From positions 310,001 to 374,000 of the forward strand of contig JAJDXQ010000043.1 in the NCBI GenBank assembly GCA_022823185.1: a stretch of 64,000 bases of DNA, given 5' to 3'. Below the pieces are notes generated by a model. The model did no database searches and was not told the origin of the DNA. It saw nothing but the letters and a program-made list of their open reading frames with translations. A program made the translations under genes and the position numbers. Below are positions 1 to 8,445 of the stretch, one piece after another (positions within the stretch are counted from its first letter, which is position 1; each line of letters begins with the position of its first letter). This stretch comes from Caldilineaceae bacterium (GTDB lineage: Bacteria; Chloroflexota; Anaerolineae; Caldilineales; Caldilineaceae).

Positions 1-1329
1 CCTGGTTTCGGGATCGTAGGCGCAGTGAAGGGCGACAACCTCCCCGTCGTCGTTCTTGATCACTTCTTCACAGCGGATGAAGTAACCCCAGCGGAGACGA
101 ACCTCGCGGCCGGGGGCCATGCGATGGAACCTGCGCGGGGGGTCTTCCATGAAGTCGTCACGCTCGATGTAGAGGTTGCGGCTGAAGGGGACCTTGCGGA
201 CGCCGGCGCTGTCGTCCTCGGGATTGTTGACTGCGTCTAGCCATTCGGTCTCGGATTCGGGGTAGTTCGTGATCACGACTGGAAGAGGGTCGAGGACGCC
301 CATCACGCGCATGGCGGTCTGGTTCAGCTCCTGGCGGATGAAGTGCTCCAGCAGCTCGATTTCGACTGTGCTGTTGGTGCGGGCGACGCCAACGTGGCGG
401 CAGAGGTCGCGCAGCGCTTTGGCGGGCACGCCGCGCCGGCGTTGTCCGGCCAGAGTGGGCATGCGGGGGTCGTCCCAGCCGCTCACATAGCCTTCTTCGA
501 CGAGACGCAGGAGGCGCCTCTTGCTGGTCACGATGTATGTGAACTCCAGCTTTGCGAACTCGATCTGGCGGGGGTGGTAAACCCCCAAAGACTCGAGATA
601 CCAGTCGTACAGCGGGCGGTGGTTTAGGTACTCGAGCGAGCAGAGGGAGTGGGTGACGCCTTCGATGGAGTCGGACTGGCCGTGGGCCCAGTCGTACATT
701 GGATAGATGCACCATTTGTCGCCGGTGCGCTGGTGTTCTGCATGGCGAATGCGGTACATGACGGGGTCGCGCAGGTTGATATTGGGCGAACTCATATCGA
801 TTTTGGCGCGCAGGACGCGGGCGCCATCAGGGAATTCGCCTGCTTTCATGCGCTGGAACAGGTCCAGGTTGTCGGAGATGGAGCGATCCCGATACGGGCT
901 GTTTGCGCCTGGTTCGGTCAGGGTGCCGCGGTGGGCGCGAATCTCTTCCTGGCTGAGATCGTCGACGTATGCGCGACCTTCGCGGACGAGTTGGAGCGCC
1001 CACTGGTAGAGCTGGTCGAAGTAGTCGGAGGCGTAAAGGACGCTGGCCGGGTCGTAGCCGAGCCAGCGGATGTCCATCAGCTGCGCTTCGACAAATTCCT
1101 GTTCCTCTTTGAGAGGGTTGGTGTCGTCGAAGCGCAGGTTGCAGCGGCCGTTGAACTCCTCGGCAACGTCGAAGTTGAGGCCGATCGCTTTGGCGTGCCC
1201 GATATGCAGATAGCCGTTTGGCTCTGGCGGAAAGCGTGTTTGAAATCGACCATCGAAGCGACCCATGGCAAGGTCTTCGGATATCGCTTCGCGGATGAAA
1301 TCCCTGGCCGATTCAGATGACTCGTTCAT
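1..1329 (-). CDS. glnS: Glutaminyl-tRNA synthetase, 5' part (cut by window edge)
   Basis: Class I synthetase that charges tRNA-Gln with glutamine. The reading frame is open from the ATG at 1329 to the left edge, 443 codons, against about 550-570 for the family, so the end of the C-terminal anticodon-binding beta-barrel lies outside the window. Seen: PEPNGYLHIGHAK (HIGH signature, residues about 35-47), FDDTNP further on, and VTSKRRL (KMSKS equivalent) near residue 270. A GGGAG ribosome site precedes the ATG. GlnRS, rather than only the indirect GatCAB route, is therefore present. Confidence 0.95.
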   Translation of the reverse strand, partial: MNESSESARDFIREAISEDLAMGRFDGRFQTRFPPEPNGYLHIGHAKAIGLNFDVAEEFNGRCNLRFDDTNPLKEEQEFVEAQLMDIRWLGYDPASVLYASDYFDQLYQWALQLVREGRAYVDDLSQEEIRAHRGTLTEPGANSPYRDRSISDNLDLFQRMKAGEFPDGARVLRAKIDMSSPNINLRDPVMYRIRHAEHQRTGDKWCIYPMYDWAHGQSDSIEGVTHSLCSLEYLNHRPLYDWYLESLGVYHPRQIEFAKLEFTYIVTSKRRLLRLVEEGYVSGWDDPRMPTLAGQRRRGVPAKALRDLCRHVGVARTNSTVEIELLEHFIRQELNQTAMRVMGVLDPLPVVITNYPESETEWLDAVNNPEDDSAGVRKVPFSRNLYIERDDFMEDPPRRFHRMAPGREVRLRWGYFIRCEEVIKNDDGEVVALHCAYDPETR

Positions 1330-1526
1330 CGTAACTCCCTGGGCGAGCGGACGCGCCGCCGGATGCAGACGGTTCAAAAGCGGGTGAGAGCCAGCTTGTC
1401 ATTCCTTCTTGTCACTGCAAGACAATATACATTTCTTCAGGGCGCGGGGCAAGAAACCGGGGGATGGGAAGCGCTGCGGGCGGGCGGCACGCGTCCCGCC
1501 CCGGCAGCGCAACTTGCCGCGAATGA

Positions 1527-2372
1527 TCAGATGCCGCTGGCGGCTGAGAAGCCTCCGTCTACGGGGAGGACGATGCCGGTGACGAATCGGGATGCGTCGC
1601 TGGCCAGCCAGATGGCGGCGCCGATCAGTTCGTCGGGCTCGCCGAAGCGGCCCATTGGCGTATGGTCGACGATCTGCTGGCCGCGTTCGGTGAGGGTCGG
1701 GGCGCCGTCAGGGCGTGGTGGCGCGTCCACATTGGTCAGGAGGGCCCGGTTCTGTTCGCCGATGAAGAAGCCGGGAGCGATGGCGTTGACGCGCAGGCCG
1801 GCGCCGTGCTTTTGGGCGAGGTCCACGGCCAGCCAGCGGGTCAGGTTGTCTACGGCTGCTTTGGCGGCGGAATAGCCCATGACGCGGGTGAGCACCTTTT
1901 GCGCGGCCATGGATGAGATGTTGATGATGGAGCCATTGCCTTGTCGGGCCATGGGTTCGCCGAAAACCTGGATGGGGAGAACGGTGCCGGTGAAGTTGAG
2001 ACCGACGACACCTTCGAGCGCGACGCGCGGGACATTGAAGAAGGTCAGGTCGCCGAAGACGGTGGCGTCGGGGCGGTTGCCTCCGGCAGCGTTGATCAGG
2101 ATGTCTACGCTGCCCCAGCTGTCGATGAGGGTCCGGCAGGCTGATTTCAGGCTCTCTTCGTCGAGCACGTCGGCGGGCAGGGGGATGGCTTCATCGCCGG
2201 CCGAGACGATGTCGGCGGCCACCTGGCGAGCAACGTCGGCGCGGCGGCCCATGACGGCCACGCGCGCGCCGGCCGCGGCCAGACCGCGTGCCATTGCGCC
2301 GCCGAGGACGCCGGTGCCGCCGGTGACGACGGCAACTTTTCCATTCAGTGAGAACTGTTCCCATATACTCAT
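1527..2372 (-). CDS. uxuB: SDR-family D-mannonate oxidoreductase (fructuronate reductase)
   Basis: 281-aa short-chain dehydrogenase, probably reducing D-fructuronate to D-mannonate in glucuronate breakdown. Seen: TGGTGVLGGAMA nucleotide-binding motif near residue 18, NAAGG, and the catalytic YSAAK. The C-terminal signature (APGFFIGEQNR, HTPMGRFGEPDELIGA, VTGIVLPVDGGFSA) is that of the Bacillus YjmF/UxuB type, not the medium-chain UxuB of enteric bacteria. It is divergent from uxaC with 177 bases between the starts, which supports a shared role and shared control. AGGAGATC lies just before the ATG. The function rests on resemblance and neighbour; another sugar-acid SDR activity is possible. 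Confidence 0.82.
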   Translation of the reverse strand: MSIWEQFSLNGKVAVVTGGTGVLGGAMARGLAAAGARVAVMGRRADVARQVAADIVSAGDEAIPLPADVLDEESLKSACRTLIDSWGSVDILINAAGGNRPDATVFGDLTFFNVPRVALEGVVGLNFTGTVLPIQVFGEPMARQGNGSIINISSMAAQKVLTRVMGYSAAKAAVDNLTRWLAVDLAQKHGAGLRVNAIAPGFFIGEQNRALLTNVDAPPRPDGAPTLTERGQQIVDHTPMGRFGEPDELIGAAIWLASDASRFVTGIVLPVDGGFSAASGI

Positions 2373-2549
2373 GACGATCTCCTGACTGTGAGGAGCGAGG
2401 GAGGATTGCTCCGGGATTGGGTCCTCCTCGCGTCTTGCGGTTTTGTTCAGCTATAATCAGTGGGCAGGGGCGCAGGGCGGTTCTGCATTGGTTCAACCGC
2501 CCCGTACGCCAATCGCATTCAGACTCGGTTGAAGAGAAAGGAAGATTCC

Positions 2550-3992
2550 GTGAAACCGTCTTTACGCAATTATATGCCTGAACGGGCTGATCGCTATTTC
2601 AGCGGCAGCAGTGAACAGCGCCGCGCGGCGCGGGCCTTGTTCGAGAGCGTGGCCGACCTCCCCTTGATTTGCCCGCACGGCCATGTGGACCCGCAGCTTT
2701 TCGCCGAGGCTGCTTACCATTTCGAATCCCCGGCGGAGTTCTTTCTGATACCGGACCACTATGTATTTCGGATGCTCTATTCCCAGGGCGTTCGGCTCGA
2801 AGCGCAAGGCGTATCTGTAAATGAAGGGGAGGATGCGAGCGAGGTCGAGACGGACCACCGCAGAATCTGGCAGACCTTTGCGGAAAACTATCATCTCTTT
2901 CAAGGCACGCCGACCGGGTTGTGGCTGCGGGACGAGCTCCATGATCTGTTTGGCATCACGGAGAAGCTGACGCCATCAAATGCGCAGACAGTTTACGACA
3001 GAATTGCCGAGCGGCTGGCGGCGCCTGACTTCACGCCGCGAAAGCTGTACGAGCAGTTTGGGGTGGAAGCATTGACCACCACCGACGCGGCCACCGACAC
3101 GCTGGAGCACCATAGAGCGATCCAGGCGTCGGACTGGGACGGCAGGATTTTCCCGACATTTCGTCCTGACAAGGTTGTGAACGATCTCGATCAGCCGGAC
3201 TGGCAGGAGCAGATCGAGCTGCTGCGGGCGGTATCGGGCATGGACATCGGCGGCTACGGCGGCTACATAGCGGCGCTGGAAGGACGGCGCGCATTCTTCA
3301 AGGAGATGGGCGCGACGGCCACGGACCATGCTGCGGAGACGCCATATACCGAGGTTCTCTCGCCGGCTGAGGCCGACGCTATCTTCCAACGCGGGCTGGC
3401 GGGCCAGGCGTCCGCCGACGACGCGCGGCGCTTTACGGGACACATGCTCGTAGAGATGGCCCGGATGAGCAGCGAGGACGGCCTGGTGATGCAGCTCCAC
3501 CCCGGCTCGATCCGCAACCACAATCGCGCTGTCTTCAGTCGCTTCGGCGCGGACAAAGGCGCGGACATTCCCCATGCGCTCGACTTTACGCGCAACCTGA
3601 AACCCTTATTGGACCAATTCGGCTCCCATCCTTCCCTGCGACTGATTCTGTTTACGTTGGACGAGTCGACCAGCGCCAGGGAGCTTGCTCCGCTAGCGGG
3701 GCATTATCCGATTCTGCGTATCGGCCCGCCGTGGTGGTTCTATGACAGCATCAACGGGATGCGGAATTTCTTCGCCCAGGTGATGGAAACCGCGGGCATT
3801 TACAACACGGTCGGATTCAATGACGACACGCGAGCCTTTGCTTCGATTCCTTCCCGGCATGAACTGTGGCGGCGCATCGCATGTGACTGGCTTGCCGGGC
3901 TGCTGCTGGAGGGCCAGATCGATGACGAGGACGCCTATGCCATGGCGCACGCCCTGGCCTATGGACTGGCGAAAGAAGCGTACGGGCTATAG
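2550..3992 (+). CDS. uxaC: Glucuronate (uronate) isomerase
   Basis: Converts D-glucuronate to D-fructuronate (and galacturonate to tagaturonate), the step before the divergent SDR. An amidohydrolase-fold enzyme of 480 aa, the normal family length. Seen: LICPHGHVDP with the metal-binding HxH at residues 43-45, a long central helical part, LHPGSIRNHN, and the C-terminal RHELWRRIACDWL. I chose the GTG at 2550 because AGAAAGGAAG precedes it and homologues begin at this point. An in-frame start at 2460 would add 30 unrelated residues and lies immediately downstream of a TATAAT at 2452-2457 that probably serves this gene. Confidence 0.93.
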   Translation: MKPSLRNYMPERADRYFSGSSEQRRAARALFESVADLPLICPHGHVDPQLFAEAAYHFESPAEFFLIPDHYVFRMLYSQGVRLEAQGVSVNEGEDASEVETDHRRIWQTFAENYHLFQGTPTGLWLRDELHDLFGITEKLTPSNAQTVYDRIAERLAAPDFTPRKLYEQFGVEALTTTDAATDTLEHHRAIQASDWDGRIFPTFRPDKVVNDLDQPDWQEQIELLRAVSGMDIGGYGGYIAALEGRRAFFKEMGATATDHAAETPYTEVLSPAEADAIFQRGLAGQASADDARRFTGHMLVEMARMSSEDGLVMQLHPGSIRNHNRAVFSRFGADKGADIPHALDFTRNLKPLLDQFGSHPSLRLILFTLDESTSARELAPLAGHYPILRIGPPWWFYDSINGMRNFFAQVMETAGIYNTVGFNDDTRAFASIPSRHELWRRIACDWLAGLLLEGQIDDEDAYAMAHALAYGLAKEAYGL

Positions 3993-4057
3993 GGCGGACG
4001 CGCTCCGACTTGCGAGACGGGGCTGATTGTGTCGTCGCCTGATTTGAGTTTTTGGCG

Positions 4058-5647
4058 TCAGGCGCCGATGTCGTCCTGTGTCCACTGCTCATCAATGAGA
4101 CGCCACATCTTTCCGGTTGGATTTTTGTCTTGCAACTCCGGCGGCAGACGGTGTTGACGCACGTTGTCGTAGCTGTAGAGCGCGGCAAAGCGGCGGATAC
4201 TGGCGGGAATGCCAACGGAGGTGAAGCCGGGATGCCCGGTGGCTGGGAAGGGCCCGCCGTGGTTCATGGCGGGAGTGACGGCCACGCCGGTGGGCATCTT
4301 GTCGTTCAGGAGCCTGCCGACTTTGGCGCGCAGCTGCGGCGCCAGGCGGTCGTACAGTTCATCATCGGCGCCGGCGCTGTCAGTGTAGAGGCAGCCGGTG
4401 AGGTTGCCTTCGAAGCACTGGATGATCTGCGCCATTTGGTCGGCGTCCCTGGCCAGGATGACGAGCGAGGACGGCCCGAAGGCCTCGGTCTGCATATCCT
4501 GGGGACTGGCGAGGAACTGATCCCCGGACACGGTGAGCAGCGTGTTGCGGTAGAAATAGCCGGGCTTGTCGGCGGCTGAGCCGCCGGCGACCACTTCTGC
4601 CCCGTTTCCGGTCAGAATCCGGATCGATTCGTCCATGCCTTCGGAGACGCCGCGGTTGAGCAGGACGCCGGCTGCGCCGTCTTCAAACAGCGCTGCGGAC
4701 TGCTCGACAAAAGTCTCCGCCTCTGCACCGGCCATCGTCATGACAAGCCCGGGATTGGTGCAGAACTGACCGGTCCCCATGGTGCAGGAGGTAAAGAACT
4801 CCTCGGCGATATCCTGGGAGCGTTCAGAAAGGGCGCCGGGCAAGATGAGGATGGGGTTGATGCTGGACATTTCCAGGTAGATTGGTTTGCCGAGGCGGTC
4901 GGCGACTTCCTTCAAGCGCATTCCGCCGCTGCGGCTGCCGGTGAAACCGACGGCGGCCACACGGTGATCGGCAACCAGATCGTAGCCGTATTCGGGTTTG
5001 AAGCGATAGATCAGCTGCACAAGCCCCTTGGGCGCGCCCGTGATGCCGATCGCTTCGAGGGCGGCCTCCGCGAGCAGCTGGCTGGTGCGGGAGTGGCTGG
5101 AGTGCGCTTTGGCGATGACCGGGCTGCCGGCGGCGATGGCGGCCGCGAAGTCTCCGCCGGCTGCGCCGTTGAAGGCAAAGGGGAAGTTATTCGGCCCGAA
5201 GACGACGACTGCGCCTTCCAGGGGGCCGTAGCAGGAGCGGATGTTGGCAGCGGTATCGATGGTTGCCTGTGTCCAGGAGCGGGCGCGAACGGCTGCCGCG
5301 GCCTGGCGCAGCTGATCGGTCGTGCGGGGGAGCTCGATGGTTTGGAGGCGCGTGGGCGCGGGCAGGCCGGTCTCCAGGTGCGCGGCTTCGACGAGGGCAT
5401 CGGTTCTCTGTTCGATGCGGTCGGCGTAGGTGTCGAGGAAATCGGCCAAGAGCTGCCGGGGCGCGCCACGGAGCTCGGCCACAGCGTCGGCAGCCGCCTG
5501 CAGGACCGCTTCGATATCATCCCACTCGGAGTAGGGGAATGACCAGGGCAGCTTCTCGCCGGTCATGGGATTGGTCGAATGGTAACTGCCGGTTGGATTG
5601 GCGGCGGCGCGAAATTCACCGTTTATCAGTAGTGGTTGCATTGACAT
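4058..5647 (-). CDS. 2,5-dioxovalerate (alpha-ketoglutaric semialdehyde) dehydrogenase
   Basis: NAD(P)-dependent aldehyde dehydrogenase of 529 aa. It likely oxidises 2,5-dioxopentanoate to 2-oxoglutarate, the last step of the non-phosphorylative pentonate (Weimberg-type) or hexarate pathways. Seen: FTGSRSGG near residue 235, catalytic Glu in YLEMSS (E259) and catalytic Cys in GTGQFCTNPG (C296). The FCTNPG context and the length above 500 aa are typical of this subfamily rather than of general ALDHs. It lies 60 bases behind a sugar-acid dehydratase on the same strand, so the two probably form an operon. It converges with uxaC. The substrate is inferred from subfamily and neighbour. Confidence 0.85.
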   Translation of the reverse strand: MSMQPLLINGEFRAAANPTGSYHSTNPMTGEKLPWSFPYSEWDDIEAVLQAAADAVAELRGAPRQLLADFLDTYADRIEQRTDALVEAAHLETGLPAPTRLQTIELPRTTDQLRQAAAAVRARSWTQATIDTAANIRSCYGPLEGAVVVFGPNNFPFAFNGAAGGDFAAAIAAGSPVIAKAHSSHSRTSQLLAEAALEAIGITGAPKGLVQLIYRFKPEYGYDLVADHRVAAVGFTGSRSGGMRLKEVADRLGKPIYLEMSSINPILILPGALSERSQDIAEEFFTSCTMGTGQFCTNPGLVMTMAGAEAETFVEQSAALFEDGAAGVLLNRGVSEGMDESIRILTGNGAEVVAGGSAADKPGYFYRNTLLTVSGDQFLASPQDMQTEAFGPSSLVILARDADQMAQIIQCFEGNLTGCLYTDSAGADDELYDRLAPQLRAKVGRLLNDKMPTGVAVTPAMNHGGPFPATGHPGFTSVGIPASIRRFAALYSYDNVRQHRLPPELQDKNPTGKMWRLIDEQWTQDDIGA

Positions 5648-5707
5648 GGAAGGGAAGGCTCCGATCGGATTTTCAGGAAATCTGAGATTAGAAATGTTTG
5701 AGGATTG

Positions 5708-6871
5708 TCAGTCGATTTCGGCAGAGCGGCGATGCCAGTCTTCGGCGAAGAGGTTGAAGTGGACTCGACGGCGGGGGTTGGCGGCGACAACGTCTTCGTC
5801 CAGGGTGACGCCGAGGCCCGGCCCGGAGGGGAGGGCGAAGTAGCCATCCTCGATCTCGGGATTGCCGGGCGCGGCCTTTTTCACGTAGGCTTCGGCAAAG
5901 TCGTTGAAATGTTCCTGGATCTTGAAATTGGGTGTGCAGGCAGCAAGATGCAGCGCGGCTGCGGTCGAGATGGGTCCGCCCACGTTGTGGGGGGCGATAA
6001 GCATGTAATAGGCTTCGGCCCAGGCTGCCAGTTTCTTGGTATTGAGGATGCCGCCGAAGTGTGTAATGTCGGGCTGGATGATGTCGCAGGCCTGCAGCTC
6101 GAACAGTTCGCGGTATTCGTACATGGTATGCAGACGTTCGCCGGTAGCGACAGGGATGCCCAGAGGCGCGATGGCATCTGCTGCCTTTTTCTGGGCGGCG
6201 ATATTTTCCGGCGGCACCGGTTCTTCGAGCCAGGAAGGCTTGAAGGGGGCGAGCTCGCGGGCGAATTCAACGGCGGTCACGGGGTTGAAGCGGCCGTGCA
6301 TTTCGATCAGGATCTCGACGTCCGGGCCGACGGCGTCGCGCACGGCTTCGACGAGGCTGATGACATAGTTCTTTTCGGCCCGTTCCATCTCGTAGAAACC
6401 GGCGCCGAAGGGATCGAATTTCAGGGCCCGGTAGCCCTTGTCGAGCACTCGTTTGGCGGCGGCGTGGAACTCGTCGGGCGTGCGTTCACCGGTGTACCAA
6501 CCGTTGGCGTAGCCTTTAATCTGGTACCTGACTGCGCCGCCGAGCAGCTTATAAACCGGTTGATCGAGCGCCTTGCCGATGATATCCCAGCAGGCAACTT
6601 CGAGGAGGGCGGTAACGGTCTGGGTGATTTCGCCGGCGCGACCGAAGTCTTCGCGGAACATGCGGGCGACAAGCGCTTCGACGTTGAAGGGGTCCTCACC
6701 GAGAATGTAGCGGGGGGCGGCTTCGCTGAGATAGCCGAGCACGCCGTCGGTGCGGTTGAGGGCGCGGCATTCGCCCACGCCGACCAGGCCCTCGTCGGTT
6801 TCGACTTTGACGATGGTCAGGTTGCGCCACTCGGTGCCCAGCACCATGGGTGTCACTTTGGAGATCTTCAT
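5708..6871 (-). CDS. Enolase-superfamily sugar-acid dehydratase (gluconate/pentonate type)
   Basis: 387-aa mandelate racemase/muconate lactonizing family member, expected to dehydrate an aldonic acid to its 2-keto-3-deoxy acid using Mg2+. Seen: YANGWY (121-126), KFDPFG with K151/D153, metal ligands E190 (ILIEMHGRF), E216/E217 (WLEEP) and E245 (ATGERL), and H295 (IAPHNVGGP). The YANGWY, ALKFDPFG and HGRFN set resembles archaeal gluconate and arabinonate dehydratases as I recall them. Followed by 2,5-dioxovalerate dehydrogenase, which favours a pentonate substrate. No mannonate dehydratase gene is present next to uxaC/uxuB, so a role there is an alternative. Confidence 0.85.
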   Translation of the reverse strand: MKISKVTPMVLGTEWRNLTIVKVETDEGLVGVGECRALNRTDGVLGYLSEAAPRYILGEDPFNVEALVARMFREDFGRAGEITQTVTALLEVACWDIIGKALDQPVYKLLGGAVRYQIKGYANGWYTGERTPDEFHAAAKRVLDKGYRALKFDPFGAGFYEMERAEKNYVISLVEAVRDAVGPDVEILIEMHGRFNPVTAVEFARELAPFKPSWLEEPVPPENIAAQKKAADAIAPLGIPVATGERLHTMYEYRELFELQACDIIQPDITHFGGILNTKKLAAWAEAYYMLIAPHNVGGPISTAAALHLAACTPNFKIQEHFNDFAEAYVKKAAPGNPEIEDGYFALPSGPGLGVTLDEDVVAANPRRRVHFNLFAEDWHRRSAEID

Positions 6872-7215
6872 TTAGAGGCCTCGTATGATGGGTATGGTTA
6901 GCGGACCTGTGCCGCGCATACTGTAGCGCATATGGGGGAAACGCGCCACATTTTGGCGATGATGGCGGGGCGGGGGAACTGCGGGGGAAGGAGGCGCCGC
7001 GGTGCGGGCAATCGGGGGATCGGCGGGGCGGGCAAACGAAGTGAGGCGAGCATGTGAGGGGATGGCGGGCGGGCGTATAATGCCGCGGAACGGCGATGTG
7101 GGGTGCGGGGCAGAGCAGGGGCACGTTTGAGGCTGCTTGTGGGAATTTACGATGAGGCATGGGGATCGCTTCTTCTGACAGACCAGAAATTGGGCTGCGT
7201 TCAGATGGTCTGAAA

Positions 7216-7245
7216 TTGGCTTTTGGCGTTCGGATTTGCTAGAAT
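7216..7245 (+). promoter_or_regulatory. Promoter of rpsT
   Basis: TTGGCT at 7216-7221, an 18-base spacer, and TAGAAT at 7240-7245. It lies about 70 bases before the S20 start. A 7-bp inverted repeat (CAGACCA 7179-7185 / TGGTCTG 7206-7212) sits just upstream. The in-frame ATG at 7223 falls inside this promoter, so it cannot be the translation start. The remaining bases from 6872 to 7178 show no gene. Confidence 0.6.
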
Positions 7246-7312
7246 AGGGGGACTTGCCGGAATTCAGGGAGAATCAGACGGATCGGCCCGCGGGGCCGTG
7301 GTGGAGAAACAG

Positions 7313-7579
7313 ATGCCGATTATCAAATCAGCTGCCAAGCGGATGCGACAGGATGCGCGGCGCCGTGAACGCAACCGGAGTTACCGCAGCGCGGCGCGCA
7401 CTGCGGTCAAGAATGCACGCGTTCTCATAGAGGAGTCGGATCCTGGGGCGCTTGAGGCAGTGCGGAGCGCTTCCGTGGCGTTGGATAAGGCCGCCAAACA
7501 CGGCGCGATCCATACCAACAATGCGGCCCGGCGCAAGAGCAGGTTGACGAGCCAGCTGAATAAGTCTTTAGCAGAATAA
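7313..7579 (+). CDS. rpsT: 30S ribosomal protein S20
   Basis: Small-subunit protein that binds 16S rRNA. 88 aa, the usual length. The basic helical sequence beginning MPIIKSAAKRMRQ, with RNRSYRSAART and the C-terminal HTNNAARRKSRL, is characteristic. GTGGAGAAAC precedes the ATG at 7313. The upstream extension to 7223 overlaps the promoter and is rejected. It is a single-gene transcript, closed by the terminator at 7656. Confidence 0.97.
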   Translation: MPIIKSAAKRMRQDARRRERNRSYRSAARTAVKNARVLIEESDPGALEAVRSASVALDKAAKHGAIHTNNAARRKSRLTSQLNKSLAE

Positions 7580-7655
7580 GAGGCTGGTCGGCGCCAGCTG
7601 TGAGAGGGCGTTGGACGTTTACTGAATAGGCGCCCGCGACGAGTTCTCGACCACA

Positions 7656-7687
7656 AGCCGCCTGTGTGCGTTGCAGGCGGCTTTTTC
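7656..7687 (+). terminator. Rho-independent terminator of rpsT
   Basis: AGCCGCCTG at 7656-7664 pairs perfectly with CAGGCGGCT at 7674-7682 (9 bp, 9-base loop). A run of T follows. On the other strand there is no T tract, so it serves rpsT rather than the converging gene. Confidence 0.85.
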
Positions 7688-7704
7688 GCGTTCGCCAGTT
7701 TGAC

Positions 7705-8406
7705 TCAGGAAGGGTCATGACTCCAGTCACCGCGACGAGCATGGTAGTCGCATTCGGCGTGCAAAACACAGACGGCGCAGCGAGGGTTACGGGCTTTGCA
7801 AACCGTGCGGCCATGCTGAATCTGATTGACATGGAGGGTGAAGAAGGTTTCGGGCGGCAGCAGCTGCTCCCAGACAGCCTTGATTTTCTGCGCGGAGGCG
7901 CGCCTTCCGCTGATGCCGAGTCGCTGGGTCAGGCGTTGAACATGGGTGTCGACAGGGAATGCGGGCATTCCGTAGCTGAAAAGGAGGACGATGCTGGCAG
8001 TTTTGTGGCCGACGCCGGGGAAGCGTTGCAGGTAGGTTTGGGCGGCTGCAGGGTCCATTGCGCGGATTTGCTCCAGGCTGTAGCGGCCCTCTTCTCTGTG
8101 CAGGATTTCAAGTGTCGCGACGATGTGAGGAGCCTTCTGGTTGTACATGCCGGCGACGCGGATGGCTTCTTTGATGTCTTCGAGGGGGGCGGCGCGCACC
8201 GCGTCCCAGTCCCCTTCGAAGCGGCGTTTGAGTGAGTCGAAGGCTGCGGCGGCGTTGCGATCATTGGTGTTGGCGCTGAGGATGGTGTGAATGAGCTGCT
8301 CGAAGCCGGAACTTCGGGGCCGCCATTCGGGCGCGCCATATTCCTGGAGGAGTATGTCGTAGATGTTTTGGGCTTTGACCTTCAGTTCGGGGTCGGCTTC
8401 GCTCAT
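7705..8406 (-). CDS. nth: Endonuclease III-like DNA glycosylase/AP lyase
   Basis: Base-excision repair enzyme of the HhH-GPD superfamily, 233 aa. Seen: the helix-hairpin-helix with the catalytic lysine (FPGVGHKTASIVL), the catalytic Asp region VDTHVQRLTQRLG, and a C-terminal iron-sulphur loop with spacing C-x6-C-x2-C-x5-C (CKARNPRC..C....C), which is the [4Fe-4S] motif of endonuclease III. The N-terminal HTILSANTNDRNAAAAF is a little unlike E. coli Nth (usually LSAQTTD), so the substrate range may differ. Converges with rpsT and lies upstream-adjacent to alr on the same strand. Confidence 0.88.
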   Translation of the reverse strand: MSEADPELKVKAQNIYDILLQEYGAPEWRPRSSGFEQLIHTILSANTNDRNAAAAFDSLKRRFEGDWDAVRAAPLEDIKEAIRVAGMYNQKAPHIVATLEILHREEGRYSLEQIRAMDPAAAQTYLQRFPGVGHKTASIVLLFSYGMPAFPVDTHVQRLTQRLGISGRRASAQKIKAVWEQLLPPETFFTLHVNQIQHGRTVCKARNPRCAVCVLHAECDYHARRGDWSHDPS

Positions 8407-8445
8407 TGGTCCGGTTCTTCCAATGGGGAATGAAGGATTCGGCGT

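Noticed and set aside
5705..6901. Plus-strand open frame of 398 codons
   Set aside because: Exact antisense shadow of the dehydratase at 5708; no motif or ribosome site.
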